Source of the DNA: Ensifer adhaerens
GTDB taxonomy: Bacteria > Pseudomonadota > Alphaproteobacteria > Rhizobiales > Rhizobiaceae
Assembly: GCA_900215285.1 (NCBI GenBank)
Contig: OCMG01000004.1
Span: 2,402,001 to 2,466,000 of the forward strand
Direction of reading: 5' to 3'
DNA: 64,000 bases
Shown: in pieces, positions 52,761 through 61,959 of the stretch
Layout: every line of letters begins with the position of its first letter
Numbering within the stretch: position 1 is the stretch's first letter
Notes under the pieces: generated by a model
Database searches by the model: none
What the model was told of the DNA's origin: nothing
The model's input: only the letters and a program-made list of their open reading frames with translations
Made by a program: the position numbers and the translations under genes

Positions 52761-53270
52761 ATGATCAAGAACCAGAAGCAGGCCGTTGCCACCGTCGAAA
52801 CGCATGAAGACCCGATCCGCGATCTCTATATGGAATCGCTGCACCTGGTCGAGCGGCTGCACCGCCGCCTGCTGGATGTCATCAAGGACGAGTTCGACCG
52901 TCAGGGTCGTTCGGATGTCAACGCCGTCCAGGCACTCCTTCTTTTCAACATCGGCAATTCCGAGCTGACCGCCGGCGAGCTGCGCTCGCGCGGTTACTAC
53001 CTCGGCTCGAACGTGTCCTACAATGTCAAGAAGCTGGTCGATCTCGGCCTCATCAACCACAGCCGCTCGCGGGTCGATCGCCGCGCCGTCCGCATCAGCC
53101 TGACCAAGGCCGGCCAGGACATCGCCGAAACCGTCGCACGGCTCTATGAGCGCCATATCGGCTCGATCCAGAAGGTTGGTGGCATCGGCGAAGACGAGTT
53201 CACGCAGATGAACAAGCTGCTGCAGCGCCTCGACCGCTTCTGGAACGACTCGATCCTTTACCGCCTGTAA
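52761..53270 (+). CDS. ldtR: MarR-family regulator LdtR
   Basis: A 169-residue winged-helix protein. The DNA-binding part reads VNAVQALLLFNIGNSELTAG then RGYYLGSNVSYNVKKLVDLGL, with the wing in SRSRVDRRAVRISLTKAG. This is the LdtR type that in Liberibacter and Sinorhizobium controls an L,D-transpeptidase gene beside it. Here ldtP follows 223 bases later. GAGAGG lies before the ATG. It probably controls ldtP in response to osmotic or envelope stress; that is knowledge of relatives. Confidence 0.88.
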   Translation: MIKNQKQAVATVETHEDPIRDLYMESLHLVERLHRRLLDVIKDEFDRQGRSDVNAVQALLLFNIGNSELTAGELRSRGYYLGSNVSYNVKKLVDLGLINHSRSRVDRRAVRISLTKAGQDIAETVARLYERHIGSIQKVGGIGEDEFTQMNKLLQRLDRFWNDSILYRL

Positions 53271-53295
53271 ACAACCGGCGGCTAACCTGATCTCT

Positions 53296-53329
53296 CGAAA
53301 GGGCCGGGCGGTCTCCGTCCGGCCTTTCG
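53296..53329 (+). terminator. Hairpin after ldtR
   Basis: CGAAAGGGCCGG (53296-53307) pairs with CCGGCCTTTCG (53319-53329) with one bulged G. There is no following T-run, so termination is uncertain, but it separates ldtR from ldtP. Confidence 0.5.
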
Positions 53330-53493
53330 GATTCCGCCATGCAACGAATGCGCGACGACGAGACACGAATCGGCCATATTGCTGTGTCAACTCGGCAACA
53401 AATATCACAGGCGTGCGTTATTGCATGCGGATGATCCCCTGGCGGGTGCCTCCCGGCCCGCCTGTACAGCGATTTCGATGGATTGGTTTGAGA

Positions 53494-54807
53494 ATGTCGG
53501 ACAAGAAAATACTTGATCTCTCCCGCCGCGCCTTCCTCCGCAGCGCGGCAGCAGGCGGCCTTGCCGCGGTTGCGGGCAGTGCTTTCGCGGATGACTTCAG
53601 TCTCCAGAGCGTGATCGACGCGCCGCGTCGCGGCGATTGGGACGACCAGTTCGACTCCAAAGCGATCAGCTCTGCATCTGCAGTTGCGACAACCAATCCG
53701 ATCTTCGGGCCGGAGGCTCTGCCGAACATCCAGCAGGCCATCAACAAGTACCAGGAAATCGTGGCACAGGGCGGCTGGCCACAGGTGAACCCGACACAGA
53801 AGCTTCAGCTCGGGGTCGCCGACCCTTCTGTGCAGGTTCTGCGCAAGCGCCTGATGGTCTCCGGCGACCTGCCGCAGGCAGCCGGTATTTCCAATGCCTA
53901 TGATTCCTACGTTACCGCGGCCGTCAAGCGCTTCCAGGCTCGCCACGGCCTGCCGCAGGATGGCGTTCTGGGCGATTTCACCCTGAAGGCCATGAACGTT
54001 CCGGCTGACATCCGCCTCATGCAGCTGCAGACGAACCTGAAGCGACTGCAGGAGGTCAAGGGCGATCTCGGCCAGCGCTACGTGATGGTCAACATTCCGG
54101 CGGCCTATATCGAAGCTGTGGAGAATGGCCGCGTCGTTCAGCGCCATACGGCCGTGGTCGGTCGTCCGTCCCGTCCGACGCACATCATCGACTCCAAGAT
54201 CTACGAGGTCATCCTCAACCCGTATTGGACTGCGCCGCGGTCGATCGTCCAGAAGGACATCATGCCGCTGATGCAGAAGGATCCGACCTATCTGACGCGC
54301 AACAATATCCGCCTTCTCGACGGCAAGGGCCAGGAAGTCGATCCGAAGACGATCGATTGGTTCGCCGACAAGGCGCCGAACCTGACCTTCCGCCAGGACC
54401 CGGGCAAGATCAACGCCATGGCCTCGACGAAGATCAACTTCCACAATCCGAACGACGAATACATGCACGACACGCCCCAGCAGGGCCTGTTCAACAAGCT
54501 CGTCCGCTTCGAATCCTCGGGCTGCGTACGCGTTCAGAACGTGCGCGACCTCGCCACCTGGCTACTGCGCGACACGCCCGGCTGGGATCGCCAGCACATC
54601 GAGGCGGTGATCCAGACCCGCGTCAACACGCCGATCAAGCTGGCGCAGGAAGTGCCGGTCTATTTCAAGTACTTCACCGCCTGGTCCGCAAAGGATGGCA
54701 TCGTCCAGTTCCGTGACGACATCTACTCCATGGACGGCGCCCAGCAGCTCGCGCTGCAGACGGGGCTGAACCAGGAAACGGTGGATGGTTCGGTGAACGC
54801 GCAGTAA
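53494..54807 (+). CDS. ldtP: L,D-transpeptidase LdtP with Tat-like signal
   Basis: A 437-residue periplasmic enzyme. The N-terminus has SRRAFLRSAAAGG, a good twin-arginine motif, followed by a hydrophobic stretch ending AFA. Next is a peptidoglycan-binding domain (about residues 105-170, RFQARHGLPQDGVLG), then a YkuD domain with HDTPQQGLFNK and catalytic Cys344 in SSGCVRVQN. It makes 3-3 cross-links in peptidoglycan. I use the ATG at 53494; earlier in-frame starts would put residues ahead of the signal. ldtR lies just upstream, its probable regulator. Confidence 0.92.
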   Translation: MSDKKILDLSRRAFLRSAAAGGLAAVAGSAFADDFSLQSVIDAPRRGDWDDQFDSKAISSASAVATTNPIFGPEALPNIQQAINKYQEIVAQGGWPQVNPTQKLQLGVADPSVQVLRKRLMVSGDLPQAAGISNAYDSYVTAAVKRFQARHGLPQDGVLGDFTLKAMNVPADIRLMQLQTNLKRLQEVKGDLGQRYVMVNIPAAYIEAVENGRVVQRHTAVVGRPSRPTHIIDSKIYEVILNPYWTAPRSIVQKDIMPLMQKDPTYLTRNNIRLLDGKGQEVDPKTIDWFADKAPNLTFRQDPGKINAMASTKINFHNPNDEYMHDTPQQGLFNKLVRFESSGCVRVQNVRDLATWLLRDTPGWDRQHIEAVIQTRVNTPIKLAQEVPVYFKYFTAWSAKDGIVQFRDDIYSMDGAQQLALQTGLNQETVDGSVNAQ

Positions 54808-54833
54808 GCGGCGCGACGACTTCGGAATTGCAG

Positions 54834-54865
54834 CGGGCGGTCCGGTGGGCCGCCCGTTTTTGTTT
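54834..54865 (+). terminator. Rho-independent terminator after ldtP
   Basis: CGGGCGG (54834-54840) pairs with CCGCCCG (54850-54856), the stem can extend inward through TCC/GGG with a wobble, and TTTTTGTTT follows. It ends the ldtP transcript 27 bases after the stop codon. Confidence 0.85.
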
Positions 54866-54916
54866 ATTGGAATTGTTGCGCCAGTCAGGGTGCCCGATTG
54901 GTGCAGCGTGGAATAC

Positions 54917-54993
54917 CCCCTCACCAAGCTCGCCACGCCAATCGGCCACGCCTCTCGGGGCGAGCTATCCTCTCCCCACAAGGGGGAGAGGAG
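54917..54993. repeat. Palindromic intergenic element (copy B)
   Basis: Second copy of the element at 41464-41537: it shares CCCCTCACCAAGCTCGCCA, CGAGCTATCCTCTCCCC and GAGAGGAG, with a few substitutions and a three-base longer hairpin loop. Part 1 of the composite element is absent here. It ends 6 bases from the stop codon of the adjacent secreted-protein gene. Confidence 0.85.
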
Positions 54994-54999
54994 TACGCG

Positions 55000-55488
55000 T
55001 CACTCCGCCGACTTGATCGACGCGAGAATTTTGCCCACCGATGCCGAGTTCTTCTCCTCCTCGCCGGGCGTGCCCCAATAGGTCAGAACCGCGACGGTCT
55101 TTTCGTTCAGAACCAGTGCGGCGAGGCCGACTGAGGCCGGGCCGTCCTTGTCCTTGCCGTTCCATTCGATATAGACGATGTCCTTGCCGTTCAGCTTGTC
55201 TTCCGTATATTTCTGGGTTTTCTCATCGATCGTGACGCCCTGGCTGTCGAGGAACTTGGCGGCTTCGTCGATCATGTCGCCAGTCTTCTTCGGCGAGGCG
55301 ATGTCGATGGCGAGATAGACGGAATTGTCGGCGGAGTTGATCTCGATGCCGGTATTGGTCTCGTTCGTCGTCCAGTCATCCGGCACATCCGCCGAGATGA
55401 TCGGGCGGTTCGATGGGATCTGGATTTCGCCCGCATAGGCGACAGTCGACAGGAGCAGGGCGGTGGCCGCCGCGAGAAGTGTCTTCAT
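55000..55488 (-). CDS. Small secreted protein, three-member paralogue family (member 1)
   Basis: A 162-residue protein with a signal peptide ending near AYA (residue 19) and no cysteine in the mature part. It shares with the genes at 56375 and 57001 a mature start with IPSN/SxxP, DxWTTNETNTG, KLNGKDIVYI, GPASVGLA and LTYWGT. AAGGGGACC lies before the ATG. I do not recognise a named family; a periplasmic protein is likely. The palindromic repeat copy B lies just after the gene. Confidence 0.85.
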   Translation of the reverse strand: MKTLLAAATALLLSTVAYAGEIQIPSNRPIISADVPDDWTTNETNTGIEINSADNSVYLAIDIASPKKTGDMIDEAAKFLDSQGVTIDEKTQKYTEDKLNGKDIVYIEWNGKDKDGPASVGLAALVLNEKTVAVLTYWGTPGEEEKNSASVGKILASIKSAE

Positions 55489-55696
55489 GTAGGGTCCCCT
55501 TTACACCGCTCCGAAGGCCCCTGGTTCGCACGGCAGAAGGGCGGTTAAATCGGTGAAGCGAATGGTCGGTCTTCCGGTCCGACATCCGCAATCGACGCCG
55601 GCCTGAAGTCGTCCCATCGTATACCGACAAAGAGGATAATTGATCTCCGCTTCGTGATGATCCCAAAAATATCGCGCCGACCAAGGGGGCAGCCGC

Positions 55697-56272
55697 TCAG
55701 GCGGCCTTGCCTCGCTGTTCGGCCAGTGCTCGCAGGCAGGCTTCGAAGCCTGTCAGGTCGGAGTAAAGTGCGTCCGCTGCTGCCCTGTGTGCAATGACCG
55801 GTCCGCCGCGGCGCTCGACGCCACCGTGCAGCATAAGGTTTTCGATCATGTCGAAATCTTCCAGCGACAGGCCATCGGGTCCGCGCTTGTGGCCATCGGC
55901 GGCAACGTCGACCTTGCCGTCGTAGAAGGCGAGGGTACGCTGATAGTGGTTCTCGGTCATGTTGGTGTAAGCGGCGACCAGCTTGCCGCTGGCGCACATG
56001 TAGCCGAGTTCGAAGACTGTACCGGGGTCGGCTGCGATGCCGCGGAAGGGGGTGAGGTTGGCAATGACACCATCGGCGTCATTCATGAAACTCTCATCGA
56101 CGGCGCTGATGTTGAGGCCGAACTGATGGCGCGTCGGCGCAGGTTCTATTGCCAGGTCGCCGGGGCAGAGCGGTTCGAAGCCATAGGCGCGGGTCATCGC
56201 GGCCTTGGCATCCAGCACGGCGCGGGCATTGGGGAGAAAGACTTCGGGTCCGGCGAGATAAAGCTTCAACAT
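55697..56272 (-). CDS. Nucleoside 2-deoxyribosyltransferase-like protein
   Basis: A 191-residue protein with the family start KLYLAGPEVFLPNA, DADGVIANLTPFRG (substrate loop Asp) and DPGTVFELGYM with the catalytic Glu. The family swaps the base on deoxyribosides or hydrolyses nucleotides. I use the ATG at 56272; a TTG 15 bases earlier is possible. It lies between members 1 and 2 of the secreted paralogue family on the same strand. Its role there is not clear. Confidence 0.88.
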   Translation of the reverse strand: MLKLYLAGPEVFLPNARAVLDAKAAMTRAYGFEPLCPGDLAIEPAPTRHQFGLNISAVDESFMNDADGVIANLTPFRGIAADPGTVFELGYMCASGKLVAAYTNMTENHYQRTLAFYDGKVDVAADGHKRGPDGLSLEDFDMIENLMLHGGVERRGGPVIAHRAAADALYSDLTGFEACLRALAEQRGKAA

Positions 56273-56374
56273 GTAAAGACCGTCCAACGGGGGAGAGGGA
56301 TTGTGCCCTTCATACGTCGCCGGACGGGCTTGTGCAATCAGGCCGGTCGCCGTGGCTGGCGAACAGCCGGACGT

Positions 56375-56866
56375 TTACTGGGCAAGTTTGATGGAATCGA
56401 GCACCTTGCCGATTTCCGGCATGTGCTTGTCTTCCTCGCCCTTGGTGCCCCAATAGGTCAGGACCAGAACCGTCTTTTCGTCGAGGATGAGAACGGCGAG
56501 GCCGATGGAGGCGGGGCCGTCGTTGTCGGTGCCGGACCAGCTGATATAGACGATATCCTTGCCGTTCAGCTTGTCTTCCGAATATTTCTGCGTGTCCGTG
56601 TCGATCTTGATGCCTTGGTCATCGAGGAACTTGGCGGCGTCGTCGATGATGCTGTCCATCTTCTTGGGCGAGGCGAGATCGACCGCGAAATAGACCGCGC
56701 CGTCTTCGGACGTGCCTTCCAGGCCGGTGTCGGTTTCGTTGGTCTTCCAGCCGCTCGGCATGTCGAGCGTGGCGATCGGGCGGTTGGACGGAATTTCCCA
56801 AAGCTTTGCATGGGCCGTGGACGCGAAGAGAAGCGCAGCCGAAGCCGCGATCAACAGTTTTTTCAT
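56375..56866 (-). CDS. Small secreted protein, three-member paralogue family (member 2)
   Basis: A 163-residue relative of the proteins at 55000 and 57001. It has a signal peptide ending near AHA and the shared elements IPSNRPIATLDMP, KTNETDTGLEG, KLNGKDIVYISW, GPASIGLA and LTYWGTKGEE. AGGGGG before the ATG at 56866 supports the start. It resembles member 3 more at its centre and member 1 at its start. Function unknown. Confidence 0.85.
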   Translation of the reverse strand: MKKLLIAASAALLFASTAHAKLWEIPSNRPIATLDMPSGWKTNETDTGLEGTSEDGAVYFAVDLASPKKMDSIIDDAAKFLDDQGIKIDTDTQKYSEDKLNGKDIVYISWSGTDNDGPASIGLAVLILDEKTVLVLTYWGTKGEEDKHMPEIGKVLDSIKLAQ

Positions 56867-57000
56867 GTATTGAATCCCCCTGGAGGCAATATGCCAGAGA
56901 AATCTACAAGAGATTCTTCAAATGTGGTAGGGGCGGGATTGTTGTTTTTTAACAATGGTTAAGGGCGGCGGATCGCTCCGTCCGCCCCTGTAAGCGCACC

Positions 57001-57492
57001 TTACTTGGCAGACTTGATGGACCCGATGATCGAGTTGATCTCGGCGCCGTGCTTGTCTTCTTCGCCCTTGGTGCCCCAATAGGTCAGGATCAGAGCGGTC
57101 TTTTCGTCGAGAACGACGATCGCGAGGCCGATGGTGGCCGGGCCGTCCTTGTCGGTGCCGGCCCAGCTGACGAAGACGGCGTCCTTGCCGTTCAGCTTGT
57201 CCTGCTTCTGCTTCTCGGTCTTCTCGTCGATCTTCACGCCCTGGTCTTCGAGGAACTTGACGGCTTCCGGAATTGTCTTGTCGAGCGCAGTGGCTTCGGA
57301 GATGTCGACCGCGAAATAGACAGCGCTATCCGCCGACGTGCCTTCCAGGCCTGAATCGGTCTCGTTGGCCGTCCAGCTGTCAGGCATGGCAATCGAGGCC
57401 ACGGGCTTTTCGGAAGGAATGCTGAAATCCTTGGCCTGCGCGGCGGTCGAGAGCAGAAGCGCGGCAGCGGCGGCCAGTACGAAATTTTTCAT
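57001..57492 (-). CDS. Small secreted protein, three-member paralogue family (member 3)
   Basis: A 163-residue relative of the two preceding proteins, with a signal peptide ending near AQA, IPSEKPVASIAMP, TANETDSGLEG, KLNGKDAVFVSW and LTYWGTKGEEDK. I use the ATG at 57492; an earlier in-frame start at 57534 would add residues before the signal peptide. It is the first-transcribed of the three if they share a promoter, but the gaps of 134 bases and more also allow separate ones. Confidence 0.85.
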   Translation of the reverse strand: MKNFVLAAAAALLLSTAAQAKDFSIPSEKPVASIAMPDSWTANETDSGLEGTSADSAVYFAVDISEATALDKTIPEAVKFLEDQGVKIDEKTEKQKQDKLNGKDAVFVSWAGTDKDGPATIGLAIVVLDEKTALILTYWGTKGEEDKHGAEINSIIGSIKSAK

Positions 57493-57605
57493 GTAAAGTA
57501 TGTCCTTGTGGCAAAATGCGCGAGGACCATACATGCAAACATGTCGATGAGCGCATTCATCCCAGAAATGTTGTCCAGGCCGCCTCGGACATCGACGGGG
57601 GACGA

Positions 57606-60458
57606 TTACCGCCCCGGCCGACCAGTCTTGCCTTTCGTGCGGCCTTTGCGCTTTTCGTCCACCGGGTCCTCATAAGACCCGACGCCGGCCTTGCCACGCA
57701 CCAGTGGACGGGGATCGTCGATCGGCTTCTCGGGGATTGTGCTGCGCACGGGCTTCTCGGTCCGGCCGACGGTCATCTCGTCCAGCGTGTTCTTGCGGAA
57801 GAGCGGCTTGGCCGTGTCGGTGCCGGGCCCCATATCGTCCAGCGACGGCTTGGCGAAGAGGGCGGCACCCTGCGGTTTGCCGGATTTCTCCTGGCTGCGC
57901 GATTCTTCGCGGGCCATCGGATCGTCCATGATCGCCAGTTCGGCGGCCTTGAGGCGCTTGATCTCGTCGCGCAGGCGCGCGGCGGTCTCGAAGTCGAGAT
58001 CGGCGGCGGCGTCGCGCATCTGCTTTTCCAGCGCGTTGAGATGGGCCTGCAGATTGTTGCCGACGAGGTCGGTGGCCGTGCCGCCCTTGACGCCCCGGAC
58101 CTGGATGTCGGCGCGGACATGGTCGCGCTCGTAGACGCTGTCCAGAATGTCGGAAATGCGGGCCTTGACCGATTCCGGCGTGATGCCGTTCGCTTCGTTA
58201 TAGGCCATCTGCTTTTCGCGGCGACGGGACGTCTCGTCCATGGCGCGCTGCATCGAGCCGGTGATCTGGTCGGCATAGAGGATGACGCGGCCATCAACGT
58301 TACGCGCGGCGCGGCCGATGGTCTGCACCAGCGAGGTTTCGGAGCGCAGGAAGCCTTCCTTGTCGGCATCGAGGATCGCCACGAAGCCGCATTCGGGAAT
58401 GTCGAGACCTTCGCGCAGCAGGTTGATCCCGACCAGCACGTCGAACGCGCCAAGGCGCAGATCGCGGATGATCTCGATGCGCTCCAGCGTGTCTATGTCC
58501 GAGTGCATGTAGCGGACCCGGACGCCCTGTTCGTGCAGATATTCCGTCAGGTCTTCGGCCATGCGCTTGGTCAGCACCGTGACCAGCGTGCGATAGCCCT
58601 TCGCGGCGGTCTCGCGGATTTCGCCGAGAACGTCGTCCACCTGGCTCTTGGCCGGGCGGATTTCCACCGGCGGGTCGATGAGGCCTGTCGGGCGGATGAC
58701 CTGTTCGGCGAAGACGCCGCCGGCCTGTTCCATTTCCCAATTGCCGGGCGTGGCCGACACGGCGATCGTGTCGGGGCGCATGGCGTCCCATTCCTCGAAG
58801 CGCAGCGGGCGGTTGTCCATGCAGGAGGGCAGGCGGAAACCGTATTCGGCCAGCGTCGCCTTGCGCCGGAAGTCGCCGCGATACATGCCGCCGATCTGCG
58901 GGATGGTGACATGGCTTTCGTCGATGAAAATCAGCGCGTTATCGGGGATATATTCAAACAGCGTCGGCGGCGGCTCGCCGGGGTTGCGTCCTGTGAGGTA
59001 GCGCGAATAGTTTTCGATGCCGGCGCAGGAGCCGGTGGCTTCCAGCATTTCGAGATCGTATTTCGTGCGCTGTTCCAGCCGCTGCGCTTCCAGCAGGCGG
59101 CCGGCCTTTTCCAGCTCGACGAGACGACCTTTAAGCTCTTCCTTGATCGACTTGATCGCCTGATTGAGCGTCGGGCGGGGCGTCACATAGTGCGAGTTGG
59201 CGTAGATCTTGACGCTTTCGAGGTCGCCGGTCTTGTGGCCGGTCAGCGGATCGAATTCGGAAATACTCTCGATCTCATCGCCCCACATGGCGATGCGCCA
59301 GGCGGCATCCTCCAGGTGGGCGGGGAAGATTTCGATCGTGTCGCCGCGCACCCGGAAGGAGCCGCGGGTGAAATCCATGTCGCGGCGCTTGTATTGCTGG
59401 GCCACGAGGTCGGCGAGAAGCTGGCGCTGGTCGAGCCGGTCGCCGACCTTCATCTGGAAGGTCATGGCCGTATAGGTTTCGACCGAACCGATACCGTAGA
59501 TGCAGGAGACGGAGGCGACGATGATGCAGTCGTCGCGCTCGAGAATGGCGCGGGTTGCGGCGTGGCGCATCCGGTCGATCTGCTCGTTGATCGACGATTC
59601 CTTCTCGATGTAGGTATCCGAGCGCGGCACATAGGCTTCGGGCTGGTAGTAATCGTAGTAGGAGACAAAATATTCGACCGCGTTATGCGGGAAGAAGTTC
59701 TTGAACTCCGAATAGAGCTGCGCCGCCAGCGTCTTGTTGGGCGCGAGAATGACCGCCGGTCGCTGCGTCTGCTCGATCACCTTCGCCATGGTGAAGGTCT
59801 TGCCCGAGCCGGTGACGCCGAGAAGCACCTGCGATCGTTCGCCGGATTCGAGACCGGAGACCAGATCGGCAATCGCCGTTGGCTGGTCGCCGGCGGGCTC
59901 ATATTCGCTGACCATGCGGATCGCGATGCCGCCTTCCGACTTTTCCGGCCGGGCAGGGCGATGCGGCGTCCAGATCTTGCCGTCCTTGAACAGCGGATTG
60001 CCGCTCTCGATCAGCTTCGACAGCGCATCCACCGTCGCCGTGACGCCGCCCGTCGAAGCCAGCGCATCGGCCTCTTCCAGCGAGAGTTCCATGCCGGCAA
60101 CTGGGTTGAGGCCCGCTGCGGCGCGGGTCTTGGGATCGGAAGAGGCACCTATGGACGTGCCGCGCGACGTTCTCTTATCGCCGACGCCCTGAACTTCCTT
60201 GAGGTTCGACCGCGTGCCCTGTTTGCCCGCAGGCGCGGAAGCCTCCTTCAGCGCCTTGTTCTCCACCGTCACCCGATGCGTCCCGGCCTTGGACCGGATT
60301 TCCCGCATCTCGCTGCGCCGGCTATCCGCCTCGGCCTCCGCCTCCAGCTGCTTGATCCAGTCGGAAATACCGCCCTCAAGCGGCGCTCCCTCAAAAGGAG
60401 CCTGCGGCGCCTCCTCGAAACCGGAGGAGCGGGGAGAGTTTTTCGGTGATCTGGCCAT
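57606..60458 (-). CDS. uvrB: Excinuclease ABC subunit B with long N-terminal extension
   Basis: A 950-residue UvrB, much longer than the 673 of E. coli. Residues 1 to about 180 are a charged, low-complexity extension without E. coli counterpart. The core has Walker [14 protein letters not shown] (about 212-224), the beta-hairpin [24 protein letters not shown] box [12 protein letters not shown], helicase motifs [13 protein letters not shown] and QTIGRAARN, and a UVR motif ([20 protein letters not shown]) followed by a long basic tail. It verifies DNA damage with UvrA and recruits UvrC. I chose the ATG at 60458; another at 60566 opens a proline-rich stretch. Confidence 0.93.
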   Translation of the reverse strand: MARSPKNSPRSSGFEEAPQAPFEGAPLEGGISDWIKQLEAEAEADSRRSEMREIRSKAGTHRVTVENKALKEASAPAGKQGTRSNLKEVQGVGDKRTSRGTSIGASSDPKTRAAAGLNPVAGMELSLEEADALASTGGVTATVDALSKLIESGNPLFKDGKIWTPHRPARPEKSEGGIAIRMVSEYEPAGDQPTAIADLVSGLESGERSQVLLGVTGSGKTFTMAKVIEQTQRPAVILAPNKTLAAQLYSEFKNFFPHNAVEYFVSYYDYYQPEAYVPRSDTYIEKESSINEQIDRMRHAATRAILERDDCIIVASVSCIYGIGSVETYTAMTFQMKVGDRLDQRQLLADLVAQQYKRRDMDFTRGSFRVRGDTIEIFPAHLEDAAWRIAMWGDEIESISEFDPLTGHKTGDLESVKIYANSHYVTPRPTLNQAIKSIKEELKGRLVELEKAGRLLEAQRLEQRTKYDLEMLEATGSCAGIENYSRYLTGRNPGEPPPTLFEYIPDNALIFIDESHVTIPQIGGMYRGDFRRKATLAEYGFRLPSCMDNRPLRFEEWDAMRPDTIAVSATPGNWEMEQAGGVFAEQVIRPTGLIDPPVEIRPAKSQVDDVLGEIRETAAKGYRTLVTVLTKRMAEDLTEYLHEQGVRVRYMHSDIDTLERIEIIRDLRLGAFDVLVGINLLREGLDIPECGFVAILDADKEGFLRSETSLVQTIGRAARNVDGRVILYADQITGSMQRAMDETSRRREKQMAYNEANGITPESVKARISDILDSVYERDHVRADIQVRGVKGGTATDLVGNNLQAHLNALEKQMRDAAADLDFETAARLRDEIKRLKAAELAIMDDPMAREESRSQEKSGKPQGAALFAKPSLDDMGPGTDTAKPLFRKNTLDEMTVGRTEKPVRSTIPEKPIDDPRPLVRGKAGVGSYEDPVDEKRKGRTKGKTGRPGR

Positions 60459-60609
60459 GCCCGGAATATGGGGCGAGTCAGGGGAAAAGGGAAGGGGCGG
60501 CGGGGTGAGAAGGGTGGGGATGCTGACAGGAAGTGGCAGTGGTGAAGGTGTTTTCAAGGGTGTCATAGACGGCGCTAGTCTGATTCCTAGCTAATAGAGA
60601 AGCCCACCT

Positions 60610-60888
60610 ATGGCCCAACTCGAAAAATTGGATATACGACGCAGCAGCACACGGAAGTTACACCTGATACAGTTGAGAGCGATGTTTAAGTTGCCGCAAC
60701 GAAGTCTCTTGAGAGCCCTGAATGACCTATCCGCGAAATGGCTCGGACCTCGCGCCGATATCAAAGAATTTCACGCGCTATCGGTCGGCATAAGGCAAGC
60801 GGTAGGGCAATTGTTTTGCATATGGAAGGTTTCTCCTATAAAGACGGAGTTTTTCTGCCTAAATATAAGAGAATATCGGCGGCATTAG
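60610..60888 (+). CDS. Small hypothetical ORF in the A+T-rich patch
   Basis: A 92-residue frame from an ATG at 60610 with a basic N-terminal half (RRSSTRKLHLIQLRAM). It has no motif I recognise and no good ribosome-binding site. A second frame (60738-61064) overlaps it and is equally unconvincing; the two could be fragments of one decayed gene. It lies between uvrB and the DUF4062 gene, where composition shifts. Confidence 0.2.
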   Translation: MAQLEKLDIRRSSTRKLHLIQLRAMFKLPQRSLLRALNDLSAKWLGPRADIKEFHALSVGIRQAVGQLFCIWKVSPIKTEFFCLNIREYRRH

Positions 60889-60925
60889 GGAGTGTTTTAT
60901 ACGCGGAAAATTCGGAGGAATTATA

Positions 60926-61891
60926 TTATCTATTCTTTTCAATTTCTCTATTGTACATAATAAGGTCCCTTCCGGCGTCTGTTATTCTATACAGGGTGGA
61001 GTTTGAGGCATTTATGTATTTTTCAATTAAACCGGAAATCAATATTTCGCTAAATATTTCGTGAGCTGCTATGTTGGATTCATTGCTGAATTCCTTAGTT
61101 CCGTTTATCTTCTTCAGTAAGATTCGGTTTGAAGCGGTGATGGAAATGCCGGCAGCAAAGCTGTTTGCGTTGCCTAAGAAAAAGGAAAGCAAACTCTCAT
61201 CTTGATTGGGTAATATACCCTTCGTTTTGCAAAAATCGCTTATAAGTTTCGATCTTAGATGATCTATCATCCAAAACGCTTTAGGGGGGACTTTTAATTT
61301 TCCATCATTTTCTGAGATTTCTCTTATTCTTTCGAGAAGTTCTCTTTTCTCCTCCGAAAGACGCGTAATCTCTTCAAGCACCGTTGCTGAAGGCAAAGAA
61401 TTTGCGCGAACCCACCCAATGCGAGGCTTTTGGTTCATTAGCTCGTATAACGCTGAAGACACCCTTGTTCCCAGCTCGTCGCCGTTTCGCCAATATTTTA
61501 CGAGTTTTTTCTGGCAGGTTCTCCGAAATTTTTCGATTTTGTCCCTTTGTTCAAACTCGACTTTATCAGACGGCCACGTTTTTCTAACACTTGAATCCAG
61601 TAGAAAGGCTGCCACTGGCACTCCCTTTTCAACTGCATATTCATATTCCATTTGGGTGTAACTTTTTCCTTTTAATTGTGATCCATAGCGCTCTCCAACA
61701 ATGACGACATAATAGTCAGATTCTTCTATTCTTCGTTTGATGTATTGCCATTGGTCGTCATCGCTCGCTTGGAAAGCCTCCATTCCAACCGGTATGTGCC
61801 CCATGTTCAGAATTGCCTCAGTAACAGACCGGCGTTCTTGTTGGAGATCTTCAAAAGTTGAACTGATGAAAACTTGGTATTTTATATTCAT
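60926..61891 (-). CDS. DUF4062 (TIR-like) protein with C-terminal winged-helix-like part
   Basis: A 321-residue protein. Residues 1 to about 150 are a DUF4062 domain, recognised by VFISSTFEDLQQERRSV, GMEAFQASDDDQWQYI, SDYYVVIVGERYGS and SYTQMEYEYAVEKG. A charged helical stretch follows (about 170-195), and the end (FSEILISGLIEKYI, TLYRITDAGRDLI) looks like a winged helix. DUF4062 domains resemble TIR folds and appear in some STAND and defence-like proteins. Codon use and base composition are far more A+T rich than its neighbours, a sign of transfer. No partner gene is obvious. Confidence 0.82.
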   Translation of the reverse strand: MNIKYQVFISSTFEDLQQERRSVTEAILNMGHIPVGMEAFQASDDDQWQYIKRRIEESDYYVVIVGERYGSQLKGKSYTQMEYEYAVEKGVPVAAFLLDSSVRKTWPSDKVEFEQRDKIEKFRRTCQKKLVKYWRNGDELGTRVSSALYELMNQKPRIGWVRANSLPSATVLEEITRLSEEKRELLERIREISENDGKLKVPPKAFWMIDHLRSKLISDFCKTKGILPNQDESLLSFFLGNANSFAAGISITASNRILLKKINGTKEFSNESNIAAHEIFSEILISGLIEKYINASNSTLYRITDAGRDLIMYNREIEKNR

Positions 61892-61929
61892 ATGTCATTT
61901 CCCGCTTCGGTCGTTTTGACAAGTTAGAT

Positions 61930-61959
61930 TAGGAAACAAGCTTTGAGCAAGTTCCTAAG
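61930..61959. repeat. Nested inverted repeat at the edge of the A+T-rich patch
   Basis: TTAGGAA (61930-61936) and TTCCTAA (61953-61959) are perfect inverted copies, with a smaller GCT-TTG-AGC stem inside. It lies upstream of the DUF4062 gene at the point where composition returns to the chromosome norm, so it may be a promoter element or a junction mark. Confidence 0.4.

Noticed and set aside
57516..60449. 977-codon open frame on the plus strand opposite uvrB
   Set aside because: It is a shadow of uvrB: high G+C codons leave the opposite frame open. The uvrB frame has all helicase and UVR motifs; the shadow has none.
60610..61064. Transposase or integrase remnant beside the DUF4062 gene
   Set aside because: No DDE, tyrosine recombinase or terminal repeat pattern is visible, so I list only a low-confidence hypothetical frame.
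61930..61959. Attachment site of an integrative element
   Set aside because: There is no integrase gene, no tRNA and no matching direct repeat at the left edge of the patch; reported only as an inverted repeat.
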